In this document: piece after piece, positions 1 through 8,248 of the stretch
How positions within the stretch are numbered: position 1 is the first letter of the stretch
How the letters are laid out: each line of letters starts with the position of its first letter
Assembly (NCBI GenBank): GCA_027323885.1
Contig: DAHVZT010000054.1
Span: 1 to 64,000, forward strand
DNA from: Acidobacteriaceae bacterium
Lineage (GTDB): Bacteria; Acidobacteriota; Terriglobia; Terriglobales; Acidobacteriaceae
Length of the DNA stretch: 64,000 bases
Direction: 5' to 3'
Position numbers and translations under genes: made by a program
Notes under the pieces: generated by a model
Told to the model about the DNA's origin: nothing
The model's database searches: none
What the model saw: only the letters and a program-made list of their open reading frames with translations

Positions 1-1
1 G

Positions 2-589
2 GCCGCAAAGGTGGAGACGCGGCGGCTTACCGAGGCATACGAAAAAAGTGGCAAGCTGCCGCAGCAGACCGCTATCTTCGACAACAACGGCCCAATCAAG
101 CTATTCGCGGATACGAACTATGCAGCGATCCTGCATGGTGGGCAGGATGTGGGGCAGCCCACGCTTGCAGGTTATCTGCGATCCCACCTGGCGCAGCTCA
201 GGCCGAACGACTATTTCGCAACATTGGCGTTCATCCAGCGCGACCGGGAGCATGAGAAGACGTTGCAGGAACTGCGGCACGCCGTGCGCAATGGTAAAAA
301 GGTCGCGACATGCCTTGGATTCGGACCGCGATTCCTTCATTCCACCGGGCAGGATTACAAGGGAGGGCCGAACACTGGAGTGTTTCTTCAGGTGACGGCG
401 GACCACGCCGCGGACGTGGAGGTTCCGGGCCAAAAATATACATTTGGCGTCGTGATCGATGCGCAGGCTGCGGGAGACCTGAGCGTGTTACAGCAACGCG
501 GTCGACGCGCCCTGCGAGCGCATCTGGGAAAGGATGTGGCAGCCGGTTTGCGGCAATTGAGAGACGCGGTCAAAGAAGCAGTGAAGTAG
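2..589 (+). CDS. Bifunctional transaldolase/glucose-6-phosphate isomerase, C-terminal part (5' truncated)
   Basis: The frame is open to the left edge, so only about 195 C-terminal residues are visible. The GTG at 11 is internal rather than a proven start. The motif FGPRFLHSTGQ, followed by GGPNTGVFLQVTADH, is the conserved C-terminal block of the phosphoglucose isomerase half of Tal-Pgi fusion proteins, which join the pentose phosphate pathway to glycolysis. Monofunctional Pgi of this lineage cannot be excluded because the N-terminus is outside the window. The gene ends 199 bp before the next one, and no clear terminator was seen. Confidence 0.8.
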   Translation, partial: AAKVETRRLTEAYEKSGKLPQQTAIFDNNGPIKLFADTNYAAILHGGQDVGQPTLAGYLRSHLAQLRPNDYFATLAFIQRDREHEKTLQELRHAVRNGKKVATCLGFGPRFLHSTGQDYKGGPNTGVFLQVTADHAADVEVPGQKYTFGVVIDAQAAGDLSVLQQRGRRALRAHLGKDVAAGLRQLRDAVKEAVK

Positions 590-725
590 GATTGCGGCGC
601 GCCCGCTCGTCCCAGCCATTTGGGCACGCCAACGGCCGGGTCGATTTCTCAGCTGCAATCAAAAATATTCACCGTCAATTCTTCGACGTTTCAATGGAAT
701 GCAAAGACGTGTCCCTAGGGTGGAA

Positions 726-765
726 GGCGTTGCTACTGGCCTCTTTTCGAGGAGTTAGCAACGCC
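726..765 (+). other. Strong inverted repeat upstream of the phosphoesterase gene
   Basis: GGCGTTGCTA (726-735) and TAGCAACGCC (756-765) are perfect 10-bp inverted arms. An inner CCTC/GAGG pair closes a short pyrimidine-rich loop. The element ends about 10 nt before the ribosome binding site of the next gene and has no U-tract. It is therefore more likely a 5' UTR hairpin or an operator than a terminator. Confidence 0.4.
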
Positions 766-788
766 AGTCTTCCTGGAGGATGCATTCC

Positions 789-2819
789 ATGCCCAAAAAG
801 TTCAGTTCCCACGATTGGACTCTTAAATGCAGCGCAGCGTTTTTAGCTGGCCTGCAAGTGTTCGCGAGCTGTTCAATGGCCGCCTACGCGCAAGACAAAG
901 ACAATCAGCCCCGCACCCGCACGCCGATCAAGCACGTGATCGTCATCATCGGCGAGAACCGCTCCTTTGACCATATATTTGCCACCTATCAGCCGAAACG
1001 CGGCGAAAAGGTGGACAATCTTCTCTCCAAAGGCATTGTCAACCCGGATGGGACGCCGGGTCCGAATTACTCTCTTGCCATCCAATCCAAGGCCGTCGAT
1101 TCCAGCCGCGACGGATACGAACAGAGCCCGATGCACAAGTCGGTGTACCCGTTGCTGCCGGTACCGTTGGCGGGCGGCCCCACAAAACCCTGGATTTCCA
1201 CCATCGCGGAAGCGATGAAACTTGAAAATGGATTGCCGGATTCCTACTACAAGTATTTGACGACTGGGGGAACTGGGCTGAAGGCCGGCACGCCAGATAC
1301 TCGCGTGCCGAACTATAACGATCTGCCGCCTGGGCCGTTTCAACTGACGCCAGGCATTCCTTACGATGCGTATGCAGCGAGTCCGGTGCATCGCTTCTAT
1401 CAGATGTGGCAGCAAACGGATTGCAACACAGACTACGCGACCGAGTGGAACCCGAGCGGATGCAAGTCCGATCTGTTTCCCTGGGTAGAAATAAGCGTGG
1501 GATCCAATGAGAATGGCAAGCCACGGCCCAGGCCTTTTACGGAAGAGACGACCGGTGAGGGGTCAGCTTCGATGGGCTTCTATAACGTCCAGCAGGGGGA
1601 CGCCCCTTACTTCACCTACCTGGCGAACACGTACGCGATGAGCGACAACTATCACCAGGGAGTGATGGGAGGAACCGGTCCGAATCACATCATGCTGGGT
1701 ACCGGTGACATGATCTGGTACAGCGATGGCCACGGTCAGCCGCAGCGACCGCCAGAGAACCGGATGGTTGCAGCCGGAACACCGAACGCCGGCGTTGTGA
1801 ACGAAATTGAAAACCCGAATGCCCAGCCGGGAACCAACAACTGGTGGATCCAGGATGGCTACGGCGGGGGTTCCTACGGTTCGGCTTCCTATGGCGGGGG
1901 CAGCTACAGCAACTGTTCCGACTCGGATGCGCCCGGCGTCGGCTCGATTCTGGATTATCTGAGTTCACTGCCGTATGAAGTGAATCCCAAGTGCGATCCC
2001 GGCCACTACTACTTGCTGAACAACTACAACCCAGGCTATTACGGCAACGGCCAGGTTGCTTCGACGGACACAAGCGCGGGCAACACGGTCTTCACGGTCC
2101 CTCCTTCGACGGTCCGCAACATTGGCGATGCGCTGCTGGAGAAGAACATTTCCTGGAAATACTACGGGGACCAGTGGAACGAATACAAAAACAATCCGGA
2201 CGGGAACTATGTGGATCCGGCGGACGAGTATTGCAACATCTGCAACTTCTTCCAGTATTCCACCTCGATCATGACCAACCCGGCGGTGGTCAGCGCGCAC
2301 CTGCAGGACACGGTGGATTTGTACCAGGACCTGCAGAAGGGGACGCTGCCGGCGGTCTCCTTCGTCAAGCCCAGCGGGTATGTCGACGGGCACCCAGCTT
2401 CGTCGAAGCTCGATCTGTTTGAAGGCTTCGTGCAGAAAATCGTCGATGGTGTGAAGGCCAATCCAAAGCTATGGCGGAGCACCGCAATCTTCATCACTGT
2501 GGATGAGGGCGGCGGATTCTACGACTCCGGATATATTCAGCCGCTCGATTACTTCGGCGATGGGACGCGCATCCCCATGATCGTCGTGTCGCGCTTTACC
2601 AAGCCGGGCCGCATTTCCCACCAGTACAACGACCATGTTTCTATCCTCAAGTTCATTGAGGCGAACTGGTATCTGGACCCGCTGACCAAACGCAGCCGCG
2701 ACAATCTGCCGAACCCTCGACAGGACGGCGTCAATCCCTATGTTCCTACCAACGGACCTGCGATTGGCGATCTGATGGACTTGTTCCAGTTCAATCAGGA
2801 CCACGACGGCAGGCAATAA
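789..2819 (+). CDS. Secreted phosphoesterase (phospholipase C / acid phosphatase AcpA superfamily)
   Basis: The 676-residue product has an N-terminal Sec signal peptide ending near MAAYAQ. It is followed by the family hallmark IGENRSFDHIFATY, in which Glu-Asn binds the metal and nucleophile site of the alkaline-phosphatase-like fold, and by PNHIMLGTGD and a C-terminal VDEGGGFYD metal site. Members hydrolyse phosphate esters or phospholipids in the periplasm or outside the cell; the substrate cannot be read from sequence. The in-frame ATG at 780 is directly abutted by GGAGG (775-779). ATG 789 has a 9-nt spacing and is the better start. A strong intrinsic terminator follows, so the gene is probably a single transcription unit. 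Confidence 0.85.
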   Translation: MPKKFSSHDWTLKCSAAFLAGLQVFASCSMAAYAQDKDNQPRTRTPIKHVIVIIGENRSFDHIFATYQPKRGEKVDNLLSKGIVNPDGTPGPNYSLAIQSKAVDSSRDGYEQSPMHKSVYPLLPVPLAGGPTKPWISTIAEAMKLENGLPDSYYKYLTTGGTGLKAGTPDTRVPNYNDLPPGPFQLTPGIPYDAYAASPVHRFYQMWQQTDCNTDYATEWNPSGCKSDLFPWVEISVGSNENGKPRPRPFTEETTGEGSASMGFYNVQQGDAPYFTYLANTYAMSDNYHQGVMGGTGPNHIMLGTGDMIWYSDGHGQPQRPPENRMVAAGTPNAGVVNEIENPNAQPGTNNWWIQDGYGGGSYGSASYGGGSYSNCSDSDAPGVGSILDYLSSLPYEVNPKCDPGHYYLLNNYNPGYYGNGQVASTDTSAGNTVFTVPPSTVRNIGDALLEKNISWKYYGDQWNEYKNNPDGNYVDPADEYCNICNFFQYSTSIMTNPAVVSAHLQDTVDLYQDLQKGTLPAVSFVKPSGYVDGHPASSKLDLFEGFVQKIVDGVKANPKLWRSTAIFITVDEGGGFYDSGYIQPLDYFGDGTRIPMIVVSRFTKPGRISHQYNDHVSILKFIEANWYLDPLTKRSRDNLPNPRQDGVNPYVPTNGPAIGDLMDLFQFNQDHDGRQ

Positions 2820-2836
2820 AGCTGTATCTCTGCGAG

Positions 2837-2870
2837 ACCGGCGGCGAAAAACATTCGCCGCTGGTTTTTT
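2837..2870 (+). terminator. Intrinsic terminator after the phosphoesterase gene
   Basis: A 12-bp stem (ACCGGCGGCGAA pairing with TTCGCCGCTGGT, one G-U pair) has a 5-nt AAACA loop and is followed by six T residues. It sits 17 nt after the TAA stop at 2817-2819. Confidence 0.85.
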
Positions 2871-2944
2871 GAGTGCTTCCTGATTCGGTAGAAACTTTTT
2901 ACTGCGATTTGCGTCTGCTACTAGTGATTCAGCCTGGGGTGAGA

Positions 2945-4132
2945 ATGCTTCGCGTGGGGAGTGGCCGGAAAAGCTGGCGTACCGGATATCGGAACTTGAT
3001 TGGTGGGAGGTTGCAGGGACGACCGCTGCTATTTATCGCTTTGACCTCCGTTTTGCTGCTCGGCGGTGAACTGTCCGCGCAGAAATCGTCCGTGGCGGCG
3101 ATGCCATCGGCGGCGCAGCAGCAGATGGACAATAAAATTGCCGACGAGATCGACAAGAAGCTGATGGATTCCAATACTCTGCGTCCGCTGGACCTGGGCG
3201 TCTGGGTGCATAACGGCACGGCGACCTTGAGCGGAACGGTTCCCAATCAGGCCCTTCGCAGTGAGGCCGATGCGCTGGTGAACTCGGTTCCAGGCGTCAA
3301 GAAGGTGGACGACCAGCTCTCGATTGGCTCGGTCGCTGCCGTGGCGCCAGGATTCAATGCGGGACAACAGCGGCCAGCGGCTTCTGCTCGCCCAGCGAAC
3401 GCGGCCCTGTCGAACGGAATAAATGCCAACAGAAACTTGCCCGCCCAGAATCGCCCGCAGAGTGCGCCACCTCGCATGTATCAGCGGCCGGCTCCTCCGC
3501 TGCTCAGGATCCCAGCGCGAACCCCCTTGTACGTGCGAATGCTGCAAACCGTGGATAGCCACCATACCAAGCCGGGCACAGGATTTCGCGGCATTCTGGT
3601 GCGGGACGTTGCGCTTTCAAACGGCATCATCGCCATTCCACGCGGCGCTTACGTGGAAGGTACGGTGATCGACGCCCGGCCCCCTGGCCACCTGACCGGG
3701 CGGCCGCAGTTGGCGCTGCAACTCTCGAATGTGATTGTCGGGCGCACCAGTTATGTGCTCAGCAGCTACGTCTGGGCCCATCGCGGACCGGGCAAGGGCG
3801 CAGAGACCGCTTCTTCCGTTGCGGGTGGCGCGGGCCTGGGTGCGGTTTCGGGAGCGATCGCCGGAGGCGGTCCAGTCGCACTCCTCGGCGCAGCCATCGG
3901 CGGAATAGGCGGCGCCGGACTTTCCGCTCTGTCTTCCGGTCCGCATCTGGTGGTTCCGGCGGAAGCTGTCATCACGTTCCATTTGAACGCGCCGCTCACG
4001 GTACGTGAGCCCACTGCCGATGAAGTGCGTGCACTTGCGGCGAATTTGCCGGGCTATGGCTACCGTCGCCGTCGCTACCCGCCCATGCCGCCGCCGCTGC
4101 CGGGCGCTCCGCCGGGCGGCTATCCGTACTGA
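2945..4132 (+). CDS. BON-domain exported protein with Pro-rich and Gly-rich C-terminal regions
   Basis: The 395-residue product starts at ATG 2945 with GGGGTGA just upstream; an upstream in-frame GTG at 2873 is less likely. A basic N-region leads into a hydrophobic segment (about residues 22-44) ending at LSAQ, consistent with export. A BON domain follows, with the typical pattern VWVHNGTATLSGTVPN and VNSVPGVKKVDDQL; BON domains usually bind membranes or envelope components. The second half contains a Gly/Ala-rich zipper-like stretch (about residues 296-335) and a Pro-rich tail ending GGYPY. No enzyme motif is visible and the function is unknown beyond an envelope role. Confidence 0.7.
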   Translation: MLRVGSGRKSWRTGYRNLIGGRLQGRPLLFIALTSVLLLGGELSAQKSSVAAMPSAAQQQMDNKIADEIDKKLMDSNTLRPLDLGVWVHNGTATLSGTVPNQALRSEADALVNSVPGVKKVDDQLSIGSVAAVAPGFNAGQQRPAASARPANAALSNGINANRNLPAQNRPQSAPPRMYQRPAPPLLRIPARTPLYVRMLQTVDSHHTKPGTGFRGILVRDVALSNGIIAIPRGAYVEGTVIDARPPGHLTGRPQLALQLSNVIVGRTSYVLSSYVWAHRGPGKGAETASSVAGGAGLGAVSGAIAGGGPVALLGAAIGGIGGAGLSALSSGPHLVVPAEAVITFHLNAPLTVREPTADEVRALAANLPGYGYRRRRYPPMPPPLPGAPPGGYPY

Positions 4133-4275
4133 GGGACAGCTCGCAGCCTGGCGGCTTCACTCAAAGCCGACGGGCTAATTTATACTGAGCAAAGCTGTGT
4201 CACTCGATCGGGTCCTGAGATCATAGCCAATTTCCGCTGGCGTTTCCGCGCCGCATCTAAGGTCGTCATCCGCAC

Positions 4276-6243
4276 ATGATTCGTTTTCTGCAGCAGGACA
4301 GTCGCATCACCAAATTTATTTTTATCGGCCTGATTTCCATCGTCGCAATTCTGATGGTGATCACGCTTGTACCCGGAATCTTCCAGGATGCGGGAGTCGG
4401 CGGCAACAGTTTCGCCACCGTGCACAGCGACAACCTTTTCGGCCGCTTTCTGGGTTCCTCCACAGACGTACCGATGGCCCAGGTGCAGCAGGTTGCGCAA
4501 CGGATGCAGCAGCAGCAGCACTATCCAGACTTCCTCCTGCCGTTTTTGATGCAGCGGGCTGGCCAGGCGCTGGTGCAGCGCGCCGTTCTGGTGGAGGAGG
4601 CAGGCAGGCTTGGACTGACGGTCACGGATGAAGACGTGCGGAATGAACTGACCCACGGGCCCTTCGCGCCGATGTTGTTTCCAGATGGAAAATTCATCGG
4701 GGAACAACGCTATGACGACTTCGTACAGAACAACTTCAACATGTCGCGGGCGGATTTTGAGACTCAGTTGAAGGAGGAAATTCTCATCAATCGGCTGGAG
4801 GCCCTGATTACAGGCGGGTTGAGTGTATCTCCGCAGGAAGTGCGTGCGGCGTACCTGAAACAGGCTACAAAAGTGAAGTTCGAATACGCGGTCCTCTCCG
4901 CGGCGGACCTGCGCAAGCAGATCAATCCCTCCGAGGCGGAACTGAAGGCTTATTTCCAGCAGAACTCCGCCCGGTATGCACACGCCATTCCGGAGACGCG
5001 CAAGGTGCAATATGTGGCGTTCAACTTTGGCCAGGTTCCCGGCGGGCCGCCGCAAATCACCGACGCGGACATTCAGCGGTACTACAACGAGCACCAGAAA
5101 GATTTCCAGGTCCCAGAAGAAGTGCGGGTGCGGCACATCCTAATCAAGGTTCCGCCGAAAGCGGACGCCAAGACAGTGAGTGCTGCGCAGGCCAAGGCGC
5201 AAGATATTTTGCAACAGCTTCAGCATGGCGCGAAATTTTCCGAGTTGGCTAAGAAGTATTCGGACGATCCGGGCAGTAAAGCACAGGGCGGGGAACTGGG
5301 CTTCATCCAGCACGGCGCCACCGTGCCGGAATTCGATAAGACGGCGTTTTCGCTCAAGCCAGGTCAGACCTCTGGAATCATCCGCACGCAGTTTGGATTC
5401 CATATTCTGCAGGTGGAAGAGAAGCAGCCTGCCCATGTAAAGCCGGTGGAAGAAGTCCACGATTTGATCAAGGCGAACCTGATGCAGCAGAAGCAGACCC
5501 AGATGGCCCAGGATTACGCAGCCAAGTTGCAGGCTGAAGCCCAGAAGAACGGGCTGGCGAAAACGGCGGAAGCCAATCACCTGCAGGTGACTACGACAGG
5601 AGAACTGCAGCAGGGCTCAGTTGTCCCCGGATTGGCGGACGGATCCCAGCTTCTGGCCCGTGCTTTCAAGACCAAGCCCGACGCCCCGCCCCAGAGCGTT
5701 TCCACGGGAGAGGGCTACGCCGTTTTTACCGTGTTGAAAGTCGTTCCAGCCCATGCGCCGACCTTCGACACATTCAAGCCCACAGTTTTGGAAGATTTCC
5801 GCAACAGCCAGATTGCCACTTTGCTGCGTAGCCGTACGCAGCAGTTGGCGATCAAAGCGAAAGAGGAAAACAGCCTGAAAAAAGCCGCGAAGGAAGTGGG
5901 CGCCACCGTCAAGACAAGTGACCTGGTTGACAGCACCGGCCAGGTGCCCGATCTGGGATCGATGGGTTCCGACGGCTCCGTCGCTTTCACTCTGCAGCCC
6001 GGACAATTCAGCGGCCCGATTGTGACGCAGCGAACCGGAATCGTGATGAAGTTGCTGGATAAACAGGCGCCCACGGAGGCGGAGATCCAAAAAAATCTGG
6101 ATACGACCCGCGATCAGATCGTCCAGCAGCGACGCGATGCCGCGTTCGCCGTCTTCGTTACATCCTTGCAGCAGCACTATATCCAGCGCGGTCTGATCCG
6201 CTACAGCAAACAAGCTGCGGCGCCTCCGCAGGTTGGGTTATAG
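4276..6243 (+). CDS. PpiD/SurA-type periplasmic peptidyl-prolyl cis-trans isomerase
   Basis: The 655-residue protein has one N-terminal membrane anchor (about residues 14-36), so the bulk faces the periplasm. A SurA_N-like chaperone segment with short Gln-rich repeats follows. A canonical parvulin domain lies at about residues 280-385, with VRVRHILIK, SDDPGSKAQGGELGF and QFGFHILQVEEK. A second, degenerate parvulin-like region may lie near residues 520-600. The architecture matches PpiD, a foldase for outer-membrane and secreted proteins. This fits a genome rich in TonB receptors. It stands alone, with malQ about 210 bp downstream. Confidence 0.85.
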   Translation: MIRFLQQDSRITKFIFIGLISIVAILMVITLVPGIFQDAGVGGNSFATVHSDNLFGRFLGSSTDVPMAQVQQVAQRMQQQQHYPDFLLPFLMQRAGQALVQRAVLVEEAGRLGLTVTDEDVRNELTHGPFAPMLFPDGKFIGEQRYDDFVQNNFNMSRADFETQLKEEILINRLEALITGGLSVSPQEVRAAYLKQATKVKFEYAVLSAADLRKQINPSEAELKAYFQQNSARYAHAIPETRKVQYVAFNFGQVPGGPPQITDADIQRYYNEHQKDFQVPEEVRVRHILIKVPPKADAKTVSAAQAKAQDILQQLQHGAKFSELAKKYSDDPGSKAQGGELGFIQHGATVPEFDKTAFSLKPGQTSGIIRTQFGFHILQVEEKQPAHVKPVEEVHDLIKANLMQQKQTQMAQDYAAKLQAEAQKNGLAKTAEANHLQVTTTGELQQGSVVPGLADGSQLLARAFKTKPDAPPQSVSTGEGYAVFTVLKVVPAHAPTFDTFKPTVLEDFRNSQIATLLRSRTQQLAIKAKEENSLKKAAKEVGATVKTSDLVDSTGQVPDLGSMGSDGSVAFTLQPGQFSGPIVTQRTGIVMKLLDKQAPTEAEIQKNLDTTRDQIVQQRRDAAFAVFVTSLQQHYIQRGLIRYSKQAAAPPQVGL

Positions 6244-6256
6244 CAAGTTCTTTCAT
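6244..6256. repeat. 13-bp direct repeat, copy 1
   Basis: CAAGTTCTTTCAT begins immediately after the ppiD-like stop codon. It recurs exactly at 6433-6445 just before malQ. Shorter GTTCTTTGC and inverted GCAAAGAAC versions lie between the two copies. Confidence 0.5.
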
Positions 6257-6432
6257 GCGGACTGAGCAAAGAACGTCCCACGTTCACCTTCCCGGTCGGC
6301 ATCTAACCCAAACGGGCTGGATGCGAGTTCTGATTTCCTGAAGCAAAGTTCCTGGCGCCATTTTTTCCAGCACAGGTTCTTTGCTCCAGCGATGGCAGAC
6401 GAATGAACGGAACAGTCCGCATATTGAAAAGA

Positions 6433-6445
6433 CAAGTTCTTTCAT
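6433..6445. repeat. 13-bp direct repeat, copy 2
   Basis: This is an exact second copy of CAAGTTCTTTCAT, ending 11 nt before the malQ start codon and next to its GGAGAG ribosome binding site. It could contribute to control of malQ, but no regulator is identified. Confidence 0.5.
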
Positions 6446-6456
6446 TTGGAGAGTGA

Positions 6457-7974
6457 ATGCTAACGGAACGCGCGTCGGGTATCCTGCTCCACGTGTCTTC
6501 GCTGCCCTCCCGTGGCGGAATAGGAGACCTGGGGCCAGCTGCCTACGCATTTGCCGATTTTCTGGCTGCCGCAAAGCAGCAATATTGGCAAGTGCTTCCA
6601 CTCAGCCCTACGGGATATGGAAACTCGCCCTACTCCGCGCTTTCGGCTTTTGCAGGCAATCCGCTCTTCATCAGCCTGGAGGTACTGGCCGCGCAGGGTT
6701 GGCTGGATGGCAGCAGCCTGGACGACCTGCCCGGCGCGGAGGGGCCAGCCGATTTCGAAGCGGCGGCGCGGCACAAGTATCCTCTTTTGCAGCGGGCAGC
6801 GGAGCGGTTTGCCGCCCATTCCGGCGGAGCATTGCGCAGCCGCTTCGAGCAATTCTGCGAGGAGAGCTCTTTCTGGCTTGATCCCTACGCCAGCTTTGCC
6901 GTTCTCCGGAGCATGTTCGCGGGAGCAAGCTGGTCGGAGTGGCCGCCAGAGTACGTGCAGCGGGATCCCGGTGCCATGGCGGCCTTTCGCGCGGAACATG
7001 GGCACGAGCGCCTGATGCAGAAAATCATCCAGTTCTTTTTCGATGAGCAGTGGCACGCGTTACGGGACTACTGCGGGGAACGAAAAATTGGGTTCATCGG
7101 CGACGCGGCCATCTTCGTGAATTACGATAGCTGCGACGTCTGGATGAATCCGGAAATCTTCGATCTTGACGAGCAGAAGAAATCGCTTCAGGTCTCCGGC
7201 GTTCCACCGGATTACTTCAGCCCTACCGGTCAAAAATGGGGCAACCCGCTTTACAGGTGGGACGTGCTGAAGCGGCGGAATTTCGATTGGTGGGAAGCGC
7301 GAATCCGGCGCGCCCTGTCTCTTTGCGATTTGCTGCGTCTGGATCACTTCCGGGGTTTTGAGGCCTACTGGTCGATTCCGGCGGAGGACGAAACGGCGGT
7401 CCGGGGTTCCTGGGTAAAAGCGCCTGGGATGCAGCTGTTTCAGCGCCTTCGCGCACAGCTTGGCGATCTTCCCCTCATCGCGGAAGATCTGGGATTGATC
7501 ACGCCGGAGGTGGAGAAACTGCGGACCAGTTGTGGTCTGCCCGGAATGAGAGTGATGCAGTTCGGCTTCAGCGGCCGTGGAGCCCACATCCACTTGCCGC
7601 ACCGCTGTGAAGAGAACATGGTCATCTACACGGGCACGCACGACAACGACACGACCATGGGATGGTGGCACACGGCCAGTGAGACAGAGCGCGCGGCGAT
7701 CGCGGCGTACCTGCATCCCGGAGATGATGGCGTCGTCTGGGCAATGATGCGAGGAGCTGCCGCATCCGTCGCACGCCTCTGCCTGTTTCCAATGCAGGAT
7801 CTGCTGCAATTGGGTGGTGAGGGGAGAATGAACACGCCGGCGCAATCGGTCGGGAACTGGACCTGGCGATATTCGTCCGATGCGCTGCAGCCATGGATTG
7901 CCGAAAAACTGGCTGCGCTGACGGAAGTGACGGATCGTGACGGCTGGGTAGAGCCGCACAACGAGAATCCGTAA
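6457..7974 (+). CDS. malQ: 4-alpha-glucanotransferase (amylomaltase)
   Basis: The 505-residue protein is close to the usual size of the short GH77 amylomaltases. It starts with the family N-terminus ERASGILLHVSSLPS and carries GYGNSPYSALSAFAGNP. The three catalytic acids lie in LLRLDHFRG (nucleophile Asp), IAEDLGLITPEV (acid/base Glu) and TGTHDNDTTMGW (transition-state Asp). It disproportionates maltodextrins in the cytoplasm during glycogen or maltose metabolism. GGAG precedes ATG 6457 at suitable spacing. No other glycogen gene lies alongside it. Confidence 0.93.
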   Translation: MLTERASGILLHVSSLPSRGGIGDLGPAAYAFADFLAAAKQQYWQVLPLSPTGYGNSPYSALSAFAGNPLFISLEVLAAQGWLDGSSLDDLPGAEGPADFEAAARHKYPLLQRAAERFAAHSGGALRSRFEQFCEESSFWLDPYASFAVLRSMFAGASWSEWPPEYVQRDPGAMAAFRAEHGHERLMQKIIQFFFDEQWHALRDYCGERKIGFIGDAAIFVNYDSCDVWMNPEIFDLDEQKKSLQVSGVPPDYFSPTGQKWGNPLYRWDVLKRRNFDWWEARIRRALSLCDLLRLDHFRGFEAYWSIPAEDETAVRGSWVKAPGMQLFQRLRAQLGDLPLIAEDLGLITPEVEKLRTSCGLPGMRVMQFGFSGRGAHIHLPHRCEENMVIYTGTHDNDTTMGWWHTASETERAAIAAYLHPGDDGVVWAMMRGAAASVARLCLFPMQDLLQLGGEGRMNTPAQSVGNWTWRYSSDALQPWIAEKLAALTEVTDRDGWVEPHNENP

Positions 7975-8056
7975 GCTCCATTCTGTCCGTGTGCTTTACG
8001 AGTATGCCTTCCGCACCGCAAAATAGATCGAGACCAAAATGACTGAAGGAGAACCA

Positions 8057-8242
8057 ATGCCGCTTTCTGGAGAAGCCATCCGCATGATGAACTACGCCGA
8101 CGACATCGGCACCACGCTGCGCCGTCTGCTGGTAGTGCTGCCATCTCTGGCGCCCGAAGAACGCCGCCGCGTGCGCGAGTATATGCTGAGCGTGGAACCG
8201 AAGGTCAGCGATGTCCTGGCGGCGCTGGAAGACAAGAAATAG
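8057..8242 (+). CDS. Small conserved hypothetical protein (61 aa)
   Basis: The ORF can start at ATG 8039 or ATG 8057. GAAGGAG (8045-8051) lies five nt before 8057, which favours the shorter 61-residue product. It is predicted mostly helical, with a charged pattern such as APEERRRVREYMLSVEPKVSDVLAALE. There is no membrane segment and no known motif. It follows malQ by about 80 bp on the same strand and ends 6 bp from the tail of the convergent peptidase-like gene. The function is unknown. Confidence 0.6.
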   Translation: MPLSGEAIRMMNYADDIGTTLRRLLVVLPSLAPEERRRVREYMLSVEPKVSDVLAALEDKK

Positions 8243-8248
8243 GCCGGC

